The notes under the pieces are model-generated. The model saw only the letters and a program-made list of their open reading frames with translations. It made no database searches and had not been told where the DNA came from. The translations under genes were made by a program, and so were the position numbers. 64,000 nt of DNA from Steromphala cineraria. Lineage: Eukaryota; Mollusca; Gastropoda; Trochida; Trochidae. Each line of letters begins with the position of its first letter. The first letter of the stretch is position 1. Below are positions 29,401 to 40,296 of the stretch, piece by piece. The stretch lies in contig OU744725.1 in the NCBI GenBank assembly GCA_916613615.1, forward strand, positions 51,827,575-51,891,574, in the 5' to 3' direction.

Positions 29401-29574
29401 TTCATTAAAGTTTCATTTATTATTAACGGAACCCACATTGATATATCCTTCCATGCATGCATTGGGAAATTTGTTCTCTTCTGAAACAAGGATTTTCGTT
29501 CTACTTTCAGGTTCAATGCAAATTTAATGCATTTGATGATATGGTTAGAAGTAGCTACTGAATACAGTTAACTC
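26401..29574. other. Intergenic, no gene found
   Basis: AT-rich spacer upstream of the SAMD5-like promoter. A more GC-rich patch (about 27,530-27,690) contains several TGTCAC/GCGTCAC words but no domain-bearing frame. Confidence 0.45.
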
Positions 29575-29578
29575 TTAA

Positions 29579-29893
29579 AGGCACCTCTCGATCGCCTTTC
29601 ATCCGCCAGTTTGAAACGTTAGCATTGCGAGAAAACAAATGTGCTGTATTATGCTAATTTATCAACAAAATAAAGAAATAAATACTTGATTGATAGGAGA
29701 GGAGCATATTTACAGAAAATTCATAATTAAAGTTATCAGTTACGACAGCATTTTGAACAACTGAAATGCTAACCTCACAAACATATTTAAAATTAAGTGT
29801 GAAAATATCATGTAAAAATCATTAATAATTGTAAACAGGAAAGTCTTCCTGAATTTCGTTTCCATTAAAAAATACCCAGCTCGAATGGTTCCT
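29579..29893. mobile_element. TTAA MITE family 2, copy A (315 bp)
   Basis: TTAA stands at both ends (29,575-29,578 and 29,894-29,897). The ends AGGCACCTCTCGAT and, inverted, AGGAACCATTCGAG form an imperfect terminal repeat. The interior is collinear with 53,001-53,389, sharing for example GTTATCAGTTACGACAGCAT. It is non-coding. Confidence 0.78.
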
Positions 29894-29919
29894 TTAAATA
29901 TGGTATCTGGCAAGTCTTT

Positions 29920-29998
29920 CGGTTTTCAGAATGTAAGATTAAAGAGATTAAATCACCTGTCGGTTTTGAGAATGTTAGATTTAAGAGATTAAAATCTT
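29920..29998. repeat. Two-copy 41-bp tandem duplication
   Basis: CGGTTTTCAGAATGTAAGAT at 29,920 and CGGTTTTGAGAATGTTAGAT at 29,961, each followed by TAAGAGATTAAA-like sequence. It directly follows the MITE ending at 29,893. Confidence 0.8.
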
Positions 29999-30240
29999 TT
30001 GAAACATTCGAAACCAAAGCGTCTGATTGTAGGGAGATGTCGGATTGAGGAAATGCACTGAAATAACGGTGATAAGCTTGCATTGTATTTGCATTTTACA
30101 AAGGATTTGTGGTTGGAAGGTTAAAGTTGTTCTGGAATTTAGCATATGCAATATTTTTTTCAAATTTTACCCAAATAAGACCATAGTTCATTAACCTTTC
30201 AAATTGAAACCATAGTTAATTCGTTAATCAATGTTCAACC

Positions 30241-30433
30241 CATCTTCCTACGCAGAACCTAAAAGGCCAGTTTCCAAACTGTCATTTTATGCCTTGCTGC
30301 AGAGACTTTACTTTTCTGTGCTGCTATAGTGCCCCTACAGAGTAGAGAGCAAGCACAGAAAACTCAAGGCTATGCAGCAAGGCATAAAATGACAGTTTGG
30401 AAACTGGCCTTTTAGGCTCTGCGTAGGAAGATG
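30241..30433. mobile_element. 193-bp foldback element with 9-bp target duplication
   Basis: Arms 30,241-30,301 and 30,373-30,433 are inverted repeats of 61 bases with one mismatch, starting CATCTTCCTACGCAG. The direct repeat TGTTCAACC flanks it exactly on both sides (30,232-30,240 and 30,434-30,442). Long terminal repeats with a 9-bp duplication fit Mutator-like or foldback elements (inference). It is non-coding and therefore non-autonomous. Confidence 0.9.
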
Positions 30434-30719
30434 TGTTCAACCATAAACTGATACATTTTAATAATCAGCGCTTAAAACTCTTTGTACCCCCTTGTAAATT
30501 GTTGACTTAAAGAAGCGTTTCCAAAATGTCATTAGACATTACTAAAGAAAAGTTATCAACAATTTAACCTTAAAATGCAAACATGTTACAATGTGTCCTT
30601 TACTTTTAAGAATCGGGAATTAAAACAATTTAATATCTTTTTATGTCTAATAGCAACCTTTTTAATCATGCATGCTTATACACTGTTACCAATCGGAATG
30701 CAACTTTTTCCAAATGTCC

Positions 30720-31233
30720 AAAGGCAAATGTCGATGACGTCATCATGCATTCTTTGCACCCCACCACAATACTTCATTCACACCTCGTCTACAGATACGG
30801 TTAGGGGGGTAAGAAAATATCAAATGTCTATTTTCGAAGACGTCATAATTCCTGACCCAATGCACCCCACAACAATTCTTTATTCGCACCTCATCCACCC
30901 TTACGGTTCGGTGGGGGGTATCCAAAGAGACAAATGTCGAAGACATCATAATTCCTGACCCGTCCACAACTCATCATTTACACCTTATCCACCCTTAAGG
31001 TTCGGGGGTAGGAATACCCAAAGAGACTAATGTCGAAGACGTCCTAATACTTGACTCCAGCCACCTCCCACAACTCCTCATTTACATGCACCTTATCCAT
31101 CGTAACGGTTCGAGGATAAGAACATCCCAAGAGACATATTATCGGACATGACGTCACATATATATATAAGGAATACTTCTGTCCCTCAACCTCCCATATA
31201 TATATACCATATCATCTTCATTATTCACGCTTA
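30720..31233. repeat. Left part of a ~110-bp tandem array
   Basis: About four diverged units, each with a block such as AGACAAATGTCGAAGACGTC, then a C-rich stretch and an ACGGTT-GGGG block. The TGACGTCA-like words recur because they belong to the unit. The array resumes after the inserted element at 32,257. Confidence 0.75.
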
Positions 31234-32256
31234 TACCCCCATTTCACTGCGCTACGACTTTGAAAAGTGTTCAAGACTCTTCCCGACTATTCCCGACTTT
31301 TCCACTACGACTTTGTTGGCATGAGTCGGGAGTAAATAGAGGTCAAATTATGAAATTTGATATTTCTACGAGTTACTAACGACACTCTGAAGAGTTACCT
31401 ACGACATACACGACGGACATACGACACAATGAAGAGGAACTCCCGACAGACCTACGAGGCACCCCCGACAATAAACTGGGGAACTTACGACTCATCCAAA
31501 CTCAGATACGACTCATTACGACTGAGACCGACTCGTTCACGACTCACTGCCGAGTCTTTCACGACACCAAGTCACCACCAAGAGTCTGACAAAGACTCAT
31601 TTCCGACTCTCTAAAGACTCACTGTCGACCCACTCACGACCTGAACGACTTATTTACGACTCGTTCACGACAATGAAGACTCCTCACGACACAGAAACGT
31701 CTCACGTACGAGTCACAGACGATCCACGTACGATAAAATCGGCAATTTTAGACCGGAATCGGGCATATAAAAGGCCAACAACCGCCGACTTTTTTGTTAT
31801 GATTAGTCAGGAACGGGTCGTCACTGATCGTCTTTGAGTATTGGTTAGTCGTACATTTGTTTGCACTAGAAGTGAGTCGGCATGTAAATTAGGGAAAGAA
31901 CCATTCCCGACTCACAGCCGACAACCACGTTTCAATCCAACTATGTACGACTTATTCACGATTCAAAATGATTCCATACGACTCAATAAGACTCAGATAC
32001 GAGCAACATACGACTCAATACGACGTCAATGGAATTTCTGGAATTTCCGGTTGAAAAGTACGAACCTCGCCGGACTTAAAAAGTCGGGAGTGGGTTTTTG
32101 AACATCCCGACTCTCCCAGACTCATACAGACCCATAAAGACTCAACTACGCACAGAGGCGACTAAAGAGGACTCAAAGACGCTTAATTAAGAGTCAATGA
32201 CGACATTTGGCCTATTTTCAGTCGGCAACGGCTCGTAGCTCAGTGAAATGGGGGTA
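31234..32256. mobile_element. 1,023-bp CGACT-rich element with terminal inverted repeats
   Basis: The ends read TACCCCCATTTCACTG and, inverted, the same, continuing with GCTACGA. TTA occurs just outside both ends (31,231-31,233 and 32,257-32,259), consistent with a 3-bp TWA duplication as in PIF/Harbinger elements (inference). The interior is packed with irregularly spaced CGACT, GACTC and ACGA words in one strand orientation. No transposase-like frame is seen. It interrupts a tandem array found on both sides. Confidence 0.8.
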
Positions 32257-33150
32257 TTAAAGACCCTGTCTTGTCGAGTTTCGACCCTCGCCCCTTCCTC
32301 ATATCAATCACAGTTATTCACTGTTACCATATCATGGATCAGCTTTTCCAAATAGACACATGTCGAACATATATTATCATTTCTTGACTTGTGAAAAATT
32401 AGCCTGATCTTCCCCTCTTTTAATACAGCTCCTTCACTGTAACAATGCGAGGATAATTATTCTCAAAGAGACACGAACCTGTCAAACTATCCCTCTTTCA
32501 CCAAATTTAATTCACTGTTACAATTTTAGGATCAGTATTTCCCCAAGAGACATGTGTCGAACATATTACATTTCATGACTTGTTCAAATCACCCTTGATC
32601 TACCCCCACTTCCACCACGGTTCAATCACTGTTACAATACAGGGATCAGTATTGTCCCCAAGAGATACACGTCGAACATATTACATTTCTTGACTTATAC
32701 AAAAATCAATCTGACCTACCCCTCTTTCACCAAATTTCATTCATTGTTACAATTCAAGGATCAGCATTCCAAAGATACACATGTCAGACATATTACATTT
32801 CATGACTTGTGGATATTACCCCTGATCAACCCATTTTCACCACGGTTCATTCACTATTACAATTTTGGAATCAGTATTTACCAGAGAGACAATCATGTGT
32901 TGAACGTATTACATTTCATGACTTGTGGATGTTACCCCCGATCTATCCCACTTCCACCACGGTTCATTCACTGTTACAATACAGGGATCAGCATTTTCCC
33001 AAGAGACATGTGTCGACTATATTACATTTCTTGACTTGTGGATATTACCCCTGATCTATCCCACTTTCACCACAGTCCATTCACTGTTACAATACAGGGA
33101 TCAGTATTTCCCCAAGAGACACATGTCAGATATGTAACATTTGTTACGTA
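32257..33150. repeat. Right part of the ~110-bp tandem array
   Basis: About seven to eight units of 110-118 bases, each containing GGATCAGTATT, AAGAGACA-ATGTCGAACATATTACATTT, CTTGTGGATATTACCCC and TTCATTCACTGTTACAAT blocks. Short overlapping open frames with repeated peptide patterns arise from the unit and are not genes. Confidence 0.88.
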
Positions 33151-33629
33151 TACAAACAGTCGGAACCATCGCTTCATCCCACTGGGGTGTCCATGTTTAC
33201 TGGGTAGGCGAAGTGTAAACCCGTCAACTGTTTCTCTTTTCTTTTGGACAGAGAGGGGTTACATGCTTGACTGGGCAATTTTGGTGGATATTCAATCAAC
33301 GATACGTTAAGTCCCTTACACAAGCGCAGGTGGACACGTCGCAACTCAGATGGAAAACCAGAGAAAACTAGCATATCATTACTGTTAGTCTCTGAAAGGA
33401 GGACAAAAGTAAACGTGACTGTGCAAAATAGGAAAAAACGACTTAATTTAGGGAGATTCCTTGTTTGAACATGTATATGACTATAATGTATGGATAGATA
33501 ACCGTCAAAATAAATTATTTATGGAGTATAATATGAAAACGATAACCAATTTTCCATCTGTATGTACATAAAGACATAAGAAACTATACGCCAAATGTTT
33601 ATTACAATACACATTTTATTACGCTTTAA

Positions 33630-33700
33630 AGGGGCAGAAGCACGTTTTTTTTGAAAATTTCATATTTTCATTTTTTTAATGCTAATTGTCAGACTCTATA
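33630..33700. mobile_element. TTAA MITE family 1, single-end fragment
   Basis: TTAA at 33,626-33,629 is followed by AGGGGCAGAAGCACG and a T-tract. The next bases, including TTAATGCTAA and GTCAGA, resemble the right end of the family in reverse orientation. No second end is found. Confidence 0.55.
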
Positions 33701-36048
33701 AGGATTTATTTTTTGCTTGCTTATCATTTTGTATGAAATCTTTGAATAAATACAAGATCTTTCCAGCTCTTGAAAAATTGTTCGTCTAGGGAGAGTGAAA
33801 CAGTCACTCAACTAACAGTAGTACCCTACAACTCCTCTTGGCTTTTACTCATCTAAATTACTTTGTACCCCGAGGTTTAAACCCACATAACGCCGGTTGT
33901 TGCCCCCAGGGGGGCATGCGTCCGTGATCTGATTAGGTGCTAGCGGGCACTACAAGCGGGCAATTAGGGACTTGTGTAAATCCGCACATTCTGTTGGCGT
34001 ATGTCTGTCTACTGAATTGATACGCATGACTGATTTGTTGAAAATATGTTCTGAAATATTTCCGGTAAGGTTTGAAAGGTGACACTGCATGAATAGAGGT
34101 GATAATTGTTGAATAAGATTTGTCATGTAGAAATAACGTGAGATTCGCTATTGTATATCACTATACTTAAAAAGGATCGGATTTGTATAGACAGACAAAG
34201 ACGAAATGTAACACTTCAAATATAGAGTCTTTTGAAATGCGTGAAGTCTTTTAAGTACTAACCTTGAAATAACTTTTTACTTAACTACAAAAGGTAAACA
34301 TTACTGACATACCGTTTTAACAAATTGAATTATTCAAGATGGAAAGAATTTCGCTGTGGTATCCGATTGAACAGAAGTTATTCGAAGAATTACAGATTTG
34401 ATAAACCGTTCCTTATGTTCATTCAAACCAAAGAAAATCTATCAAAAAATAATAAGAATAAGTTTTAAAAAGGTCAATGTTTGTAAATGAATAAAATTGA
34501 AATACTCTCTTTATGTATTTTATTTCTTTTTTCCCCGGAAATGTCAAATTCTTTTATTAATCAATATTTAAAATACATATTTTTATGATATAAACCTTAA
34601 TATGAAAGACACTCAATTCAAAATATTATTTACTTGAACATCAAATTTATTATGTCTAAAACCCTACCATACTTAGATCTGACTAAGGTAAGTCATCTTC
34701 TGCATTATAATTTTGAGTAATTACTAATTAGTGAATATGCTTTATTAATGGGGCTCATCTAATGACTGGCGTACGACTAGTTTGTTTTCCATCAAATAAT
34801 TACTAAGTAGGATCATTTATAATATTATCTATATAAATAATGACTGTTAACAACATCCTAGCCCCGAGGGCTATTTTAACAAAACAGCCTACCTTCAAAA
34901 GATGACATAATCTAACCCGAGGTGATGTAAACAAAGGATGTGTTTGTCATTGATACATAAGTAATGAGATCAATAACAGTATACATTATTGATAAACAAA
35001 TTTTTATTTACAAAATAGTTTATTTCCTACTTTGCGTTCATAACCCTGAAGTATAGGAAACAATTAAACAATAACGTGTATGGCTCGAAAAGAATGTTTT
35101 GCTTTAACTGAAGGGTTCCTTAAATAAAGAAAAACATCCGAAAGCTTAAAGGTATTTCTTTATATAGATATTTTAGATGAATATGCACTGTTGATCAATT
35201 TCATTATCAAAAGATTTACTATAATTTTCCAGTATTTAAATAAAAAATTATGTTCCGGATATATAAATGTCAGTATAAAAAGTTATAAACCATCCTACAT
35301 AATCCAGAGTCAATGGTTCATAGTTGAGAATCATCGGAACGTTGACTCTGGATAATCGAGGATGGTTACAAAGTTGTTTATATTAAATTAAAACATTAAA
35401 ACAAATGTTCAACATTAAAGAAACAAAAGTTCATCTATGAAATACATCTCGGCGCATTGTAAAACAAATTTTGCGTATTTTTATACACATTTTGATTAGG
35501 ATACTCCTATGTAACACATATTGCTATATTTGATATGAATATTATGATAAAAATCTAAATTGATATATATTTAGCAAATTTAAAACACTGAATTACATAT
35601 GTTCTACACATGTCTACAAATGTTTTTTCAAAGGTCTAAAACTTTAATAAATCCACTGTCATTCAATTAAACTAAGTTAAAAAGTGAATAAACTTATTTG
35701 CATTTAATACATTTGCATTTTCTATTTATCACTGCAATCTGAGACGAGGACTGTATTATCCTTATTTCTATATTGCGATAAATTGCAAAATATAATTGCT
35801 GTATTTTGTATGTATTGCAATAATTAGCATAAACTCAAATGAAGTCATTGAATTAGAAAATCAGTTTTCAGTTTTAACTAAATGACTTCTTTTTTGATAA
35901 TAATGAAGAGTAACTGCACCACTGTCATTGCCAATAATCTATGATTAATATTTCAGACAAGTCCTGCCTCGTGCTTGCTTGGTTTGATTTGTTTGAAAAT
36001 GTGAACTTTTATCTGAATATGTTTATCTATTTTCGTATAAAAAACAAG
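33700..36048. other. Intergenic, no gene found
   Basis: Strongly AT-rich apart from a short GC-rich patch at about 33,880-33,970 containing CCCCCAGGGGGGCATGCG. No exon recognised. Confidence 0.45.
35290..35365. repeat. 24-bp inverted repeat
   Basis: Arms 35,290-35,313 and 35,342-35,365 share AATCCAGAGTCAA / TTGACTCTGGAT cores with a few mismatches and a 28-base spacer. Possibly a remnant of a small inverted-repeat element. Confidence 0.6.
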
Positions 36049-36415
36049 AAGACATGGTCATCAACATCCCTCGCCAAATGAGCTTTCATTAAAGCTCCTA
36101 ATATTTTCCTATATATAGGTCATAACTCTGTTTCCATGAAGGTATTGATACCATGAAGACACACAGCAAGTTAAAGACCGAGGTAAAACTGCCAGATTTC
36201 CTATCCTAACCTATCTTGAATATAGTTTCTGAGAAACGTAGTCCCGTTTGAAAAACACGAAACAAGGACAATAACTCCGCGGTTCTGATTTTCGAACTCC
36301 ATCAAGGTATGTATATACTGAAGACGCAAAGCAAGTTTGGTTAACCTATCTTATTAAATAGTTTCTGCAAAAGGTTGTCCCCTTTTACTCGGACGGACGG
36401 ACGGAGCCTAAACCA
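36049..36415. repeat. Dispersed repeat family R1, copy 1
   Basis: Starts AACAAGAAGACATGGTCATC and ends in a GGACGGACGGACGGA run. It shares GATTTTCGAA-TCCATCAAGGTAT, CAAGTTTGGTTA-CCT and AAATAGTTTCTG with 46,938-47,390. Non-coding; mobile class not determined. Confidence 0.75.
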
Positions 36416-36559
36416 AACTTTACTGTATTAACTAATAGTACTTCAATGGCAGTTTAAAGGGAAAGGTATGTTGAACTGTTTGTAGAAATCTACTTGATTC
36501 AAAAGCTTTTCTGTACAAGGGCACGACTCTTTTAATTCACACAGCTTTGAAAAGGTTCG

Positions 36560-37050
36560 TTTCTTGAGACCCTGCAGTGAATTTTCAAGTAAATAGTCTG
36601 GTAAAACAATCAACCGTAATCACATTACGTCCTGGATGCGTAGGATTTACAGATTAAGTCATAGTCGGTACTAACACTTCGTTGACAAATGACAAAGAAA
36701 TAACGACCTGTTTCACCAATTTATTTCGTATGCAAGTTTGGAATTTCATCTGCGCGTGCTCTCTCCCGCCAATCTTGTTTGCAATGTACAAGTGGCACGT
36801 GACCTTTGCAGTAGTTCATCTTTTCTCCGCTAGTTGATAGTCAAAGAAAGCGACGTCTTGGCCAGTGGACAAATAACCAATGTTTGTTAAAACCCCCGGG
36901 GCATTAATCTTCGGGGAAGAGAATGGGCTTGTGGATCTGACTTCATCGATCCGCTATTGTTGACCAAACTGGACACGCGACCACTGACCCTAGTGACCAG
37001 TCCGTGACGCTGCATGTGCGTTCATGCACGTGCCATTGTTTTCTGATGAA
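36560..37050. other. GC-richer non-coding island
   Basis: Higher in G+C and CpG than its surroundings, with no open frame of note. It contains CACGTG-type boxes at about 36,797 and 37,026, plus a GCATGTGCGTTCATGCACGTG palindromic cluster. It may be a regulatory element, but no gene start was found next to it. Confidence 0.3.
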
Positions 37051-38139
37051 TATGGAAAAAGATTTCACCTGTATTTAACAGAGCATGATGGTGTTTGCTC
37101 AAAGCAGATGTGTCCTAATGGGAAAATAGTTCTACATGTATTCTTCCGGATTCGGTACTAGAAATCTACAAATAATAGAGCTAAATTGCATGTAAATGTG
37201 ATTAATGAATGTTTTGGGAATCAATGAAGCATTTGCTGTGTTTAAGAGCATTAAGTGGCATCTGTTTATAAAGCGGAATATGTAAATGACAGGCCATTGT
37301 CAAACTTACTTTCTATTCAATGTATCCGATAAAATGCATGTCCATATTCTTCATCAACTATGTTTAAAGGGGTAGGGCTATTGTGATAAAGGCGAGGTAC
37401 AAACTGGATACTATATATTGCCTTGGAAGGGGTCAATTCTGCTGTTACTTCATGCTAATTATTTTAACGCATTATTGAAAGTTAGAAACCTAGTTAGTTT
37501 CTTGTTTTCTCGTAAAAACCTCTAAGGATCTTTTACAGTGGGAATCTGACCATTATATTCACATACAAGACCTACTTGGAGGTTCGGAGGTTTTTATAAT
37601 TTAAATGTACGACTCAACCAAATCATCGACAATCTTTTGAAAGATATATCCAAAGTTGCATGCCAACAAAGGCGGAATCGAACACACAAGCACCTTTATG
37701 TAACTGGCCAGGCTATGATTGTTGATCTACTGATATATATGGTTTAGATATTAGTATTTTTTTGTTGCGGCCCTTAAGCATTTTGATAACCAACTGCACT
37801 TTAATTTTTAAAATGCATACTTACATTCATAATGGATATTTATAGTGTTACACACTTTAACTTGGGACCATTGTCATTTGTAATACCTTACGCTTTGAGA
37901 AAATGCTTTGCACGTGCTTTTTGTGATATATCAATTATAACTATATTATAAGAGATGGTGGAACACACTGTTTGTTTTGAAGGCAACTAACTTTAATCGT
38001 GTTTATTTAAGTCAGAAAAGCAAACTTATAACGCAATTTAATCCAATAATAATTTCATTTTCTTCATATCAGTCTATAAATAATGTTTACAAATTATACA
38101 GTGTGGTCAAGTGGTAGCAGGTTGTTGATTTTGATTACG

Positions 38140-38290
38140 GTATCTAAGTTAGTTAAAACACTCGACCTCGGTTATGCTTTTCAAAACCTTCGGATAGAAA
38201 GCTTCGCGGGAAGTAAGACCTCAAGCTTTTTCCTCAGGGGTTGAAACCCCAAGCACAACCTCGCTCTCGTGCTTTAACCATAACGGGGTC
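38140..38290. repeat. Imperfect foldback
   Basis: TTAAAACACTCGACCTCGGTTATGC-TTTCAAAACC at about 38,150 and, inverted, GGTTGAAACCCCAAGCACAACCTCG-CTCGTGCTTTAACC at about 38,240 form arms of about 45 bases. Non-coding. Confidence 0.5.
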
Positions 38291-38598
38291 AATCATCTAT
38301 ATGAGTTAACTCAAAAGTGTCAAGGCTTTACTTAACGAATGGATTTTGAATTAAAGTAATTATCAAAGTCTTCTATTGAAACAATATCCATGCTGATATT
38401 TGTATCCATTGATCTGAATTGGTTGTTTACATGAATTAATTTGCGATTCAAATTAAAAACAGGATGTACCTACCCCTTTCTCCTAAAAAATTAGAGACTT
38501 CATTTCCCAAGAAAATCAGAACATAGGAGCGAGCATATACACTCATCGACAAAAGAAAGTTATCACTCAAATGAAATGACTCAAACGAAAAGCACCAA

Positions 38599-38913
38599 CA
38601 ATCTAGTTAAGACTACCTGTAATGTATACGTCCCCTAAGTCCTCATGTTACATCTAGCTACAAACCACCTTATCCGTGTCGCGCATGCGCGGAAATCAGC
38701 CAATGAAAAAAGAACTGGCTGATCTCTTTGAATCGGACAATCTAGGTAATACAAGCTGATAGAATTGGTCGATCTAGTTAACACTAGCTGTAACGTTTAT
38801 GTCCAATAAGTCATACATAAAATCATTGATATTTATGCTCAGATGGGTTAGTAGTTAGATGTAACGTGAGGACTTAGGGCGCGTAAACATTACGGCTAGT
38901 TTTAACTAGATTG
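38599..38913. repeat. Inverted-repeat element with CAATCTAGTTAA arms
   Basis: Arms 38,599-38,661 and 38,851-38,913 are inverted copies (CAATCTAGTTAA-ACTA-C-GTAATGT-TACG, then CCTAAGTCCTCA-GTTACATCTA). A third, directly oriented partial copy lies in the middle at about 38,758-38,812. No clean target duplication seen. Confidence 0.75.
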
Positions 38914-39802
38914 AAACAAGAGAGGGTTGAAATAAAATCAGTCAAGCATTGCAACCAACCTCTTGAACTTTTAACAACGGCAAATGGCATTTGACATAAC
39001 CCGAAGTGCGCTCCAAACATTCCCAGTGAAACGAAGGTGTAAAACAAAAATATGCCGAATAATAATAGTTTTACTCTTAAATCATTAATATTGGAAAGAA
39101 AACATAGACCAGACGTAATATGCTCAAGACGAGTAATAACAGCACATTAAAAAAAACATTGTACGAGTAAAGATTCGAAGGATTGTGTGACGTCACTTGA
39201 TGACTTCAGTATTTCTGTTTAACCTAAATCGTGACTTGTTCATAAATTGGCGAAAAAGGTTTAAGTCAAGCATGTTATTTTTGAAAAGACTAAATGTTCT
39301 TCATTCAGTAAAAAGGCACAATAATGACTAAGTGTTCTTCATTCAGATATATTTAACATGTAAGTATATTCCGGCCGTACAACATTTGCAAACAATCAAA
39401 GTTTAGTGGTTAATGAAGGACCAAGCTCTGATTTCCCTTGTCCTTGGCCTCCCCGTAGGAGCGTACATTACGCAATACACAGCGTTGACGATGGTCTAAT
39501 GCAAGCAGATATAAGTCTTCATACGGTAATAATACAATTGTAAACGCTCTTTTCGGTCATTCCAATCCCTTCACCTCTTATTGTTAAAAATGTATGGCGA
39601 TTCTCCAAACATTGGTATCCGTGGACAGTATTTGTCAACTTTCAAAGGTTTCTCACGGTTTTGTGGTCTGCCTTGTGGTGGTTTGTATGTGTTTTTTTCT
39701 ACAGCGGTGATGATAATGATCCATTATGAGCATGTGTTTTTTTACATTTGTGTCACATTACTTTGCACCGATGGAAAAGTCACCACTTTCACCTTTTTGC
39801 AT

Positions 39803-39818
39803 CCCCCCCCCCCCCCAT
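39803..39818. repeat. Poly(C) tract
   Basis: A run of 14-15 C after GCAT. Simple repeat. Confidence 0.85.
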
Positions 39819-40012
39819 AAAGCGTCAACATTTGTTCTTTACAAGTCAAAATACACAAAATGTGTGATAATGTGCATTAATTGTGATGTTTACTGTCAAA
39901 TTTTATATAAAATATTTATTTCATGATTTTAGTACAAAGATGAAAACTTTCTTTTGCCTCTGACTATATGAAGAATCTCTTCCACAAAACACACTCAAAA
40001 TATTTGCCTTAT

Positions 40013-40018
40013 TTTATT
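40013..40018 (-). terminator. Candidate polyadenylation signal of the CLCA gene
   Basis: AATAAA on the minus strand, about 31 bases past the stop codon. This would give a very short 3' UTR, so a more distal site is possible. Confidence 0.4.
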
Positions 40019-40048
40019 GAAAAAATAACTGTTATTTACATTACTCCC

Positions 40049-40296
40049 TCAATCTGAATATTTCTTCCTCACTGTACAAAAGAAGCCCCGTTTCTTCCTC
40101 CGATATACCAAGACGACTACTACTATTATGATGATAAGAACAACCCCAGCCGCTACAGACAGACCGACAATCAACACCATGTCTATTTCATCTGAAACTG
40201 GCACGTGTTTCATGGACGCGCTCACTATGTTTGAACGGGGGCTTCGGTTAGCTTCATCGTCAACTGCGACTAGGACGAAATGATATGAGACATCAC
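40049..40296 (-). CDS. CLCA-like: CLCA coding exon 16: membrane anchor and stop
   Basis: Acceptor GATTGCAG. HFVLVAVDDEANRSPRSN ends the extracellular part. A run rich in V/I/L/A/G (residues about 886-911) forms one transmembrane helix, followed by the basic stop-transfer RRKKR and a 12-residue tail ending YSD and TGA. This predicts a type I anchored product. Confidence 0.93.

Noticed and set aside
30575..30958. 127-residue plus-strand open frame
   Set aside because: Starts in AT-rich spacer and runs into the tandem array; no recognisable domain or splice context.
30700..31160. TGACGTCA-like CRE cluster
   Set aside because: The words recur because they are part of the tandem repeat unit, not an independent promoter signal.
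32690..33310. Overlapping plus-strand open frames with recurring VHSLLQY-type peptides
   Set aside because: The peptide repeats follow the 110-bp tandem unit in all three frames; there is no domain, and start sites are arbitrary.
38099..38160. tRNA A-box-like TGGTCAAGTGG
   Set aside because: No B-box at the right distance and no cloverleaf pairing by eye.
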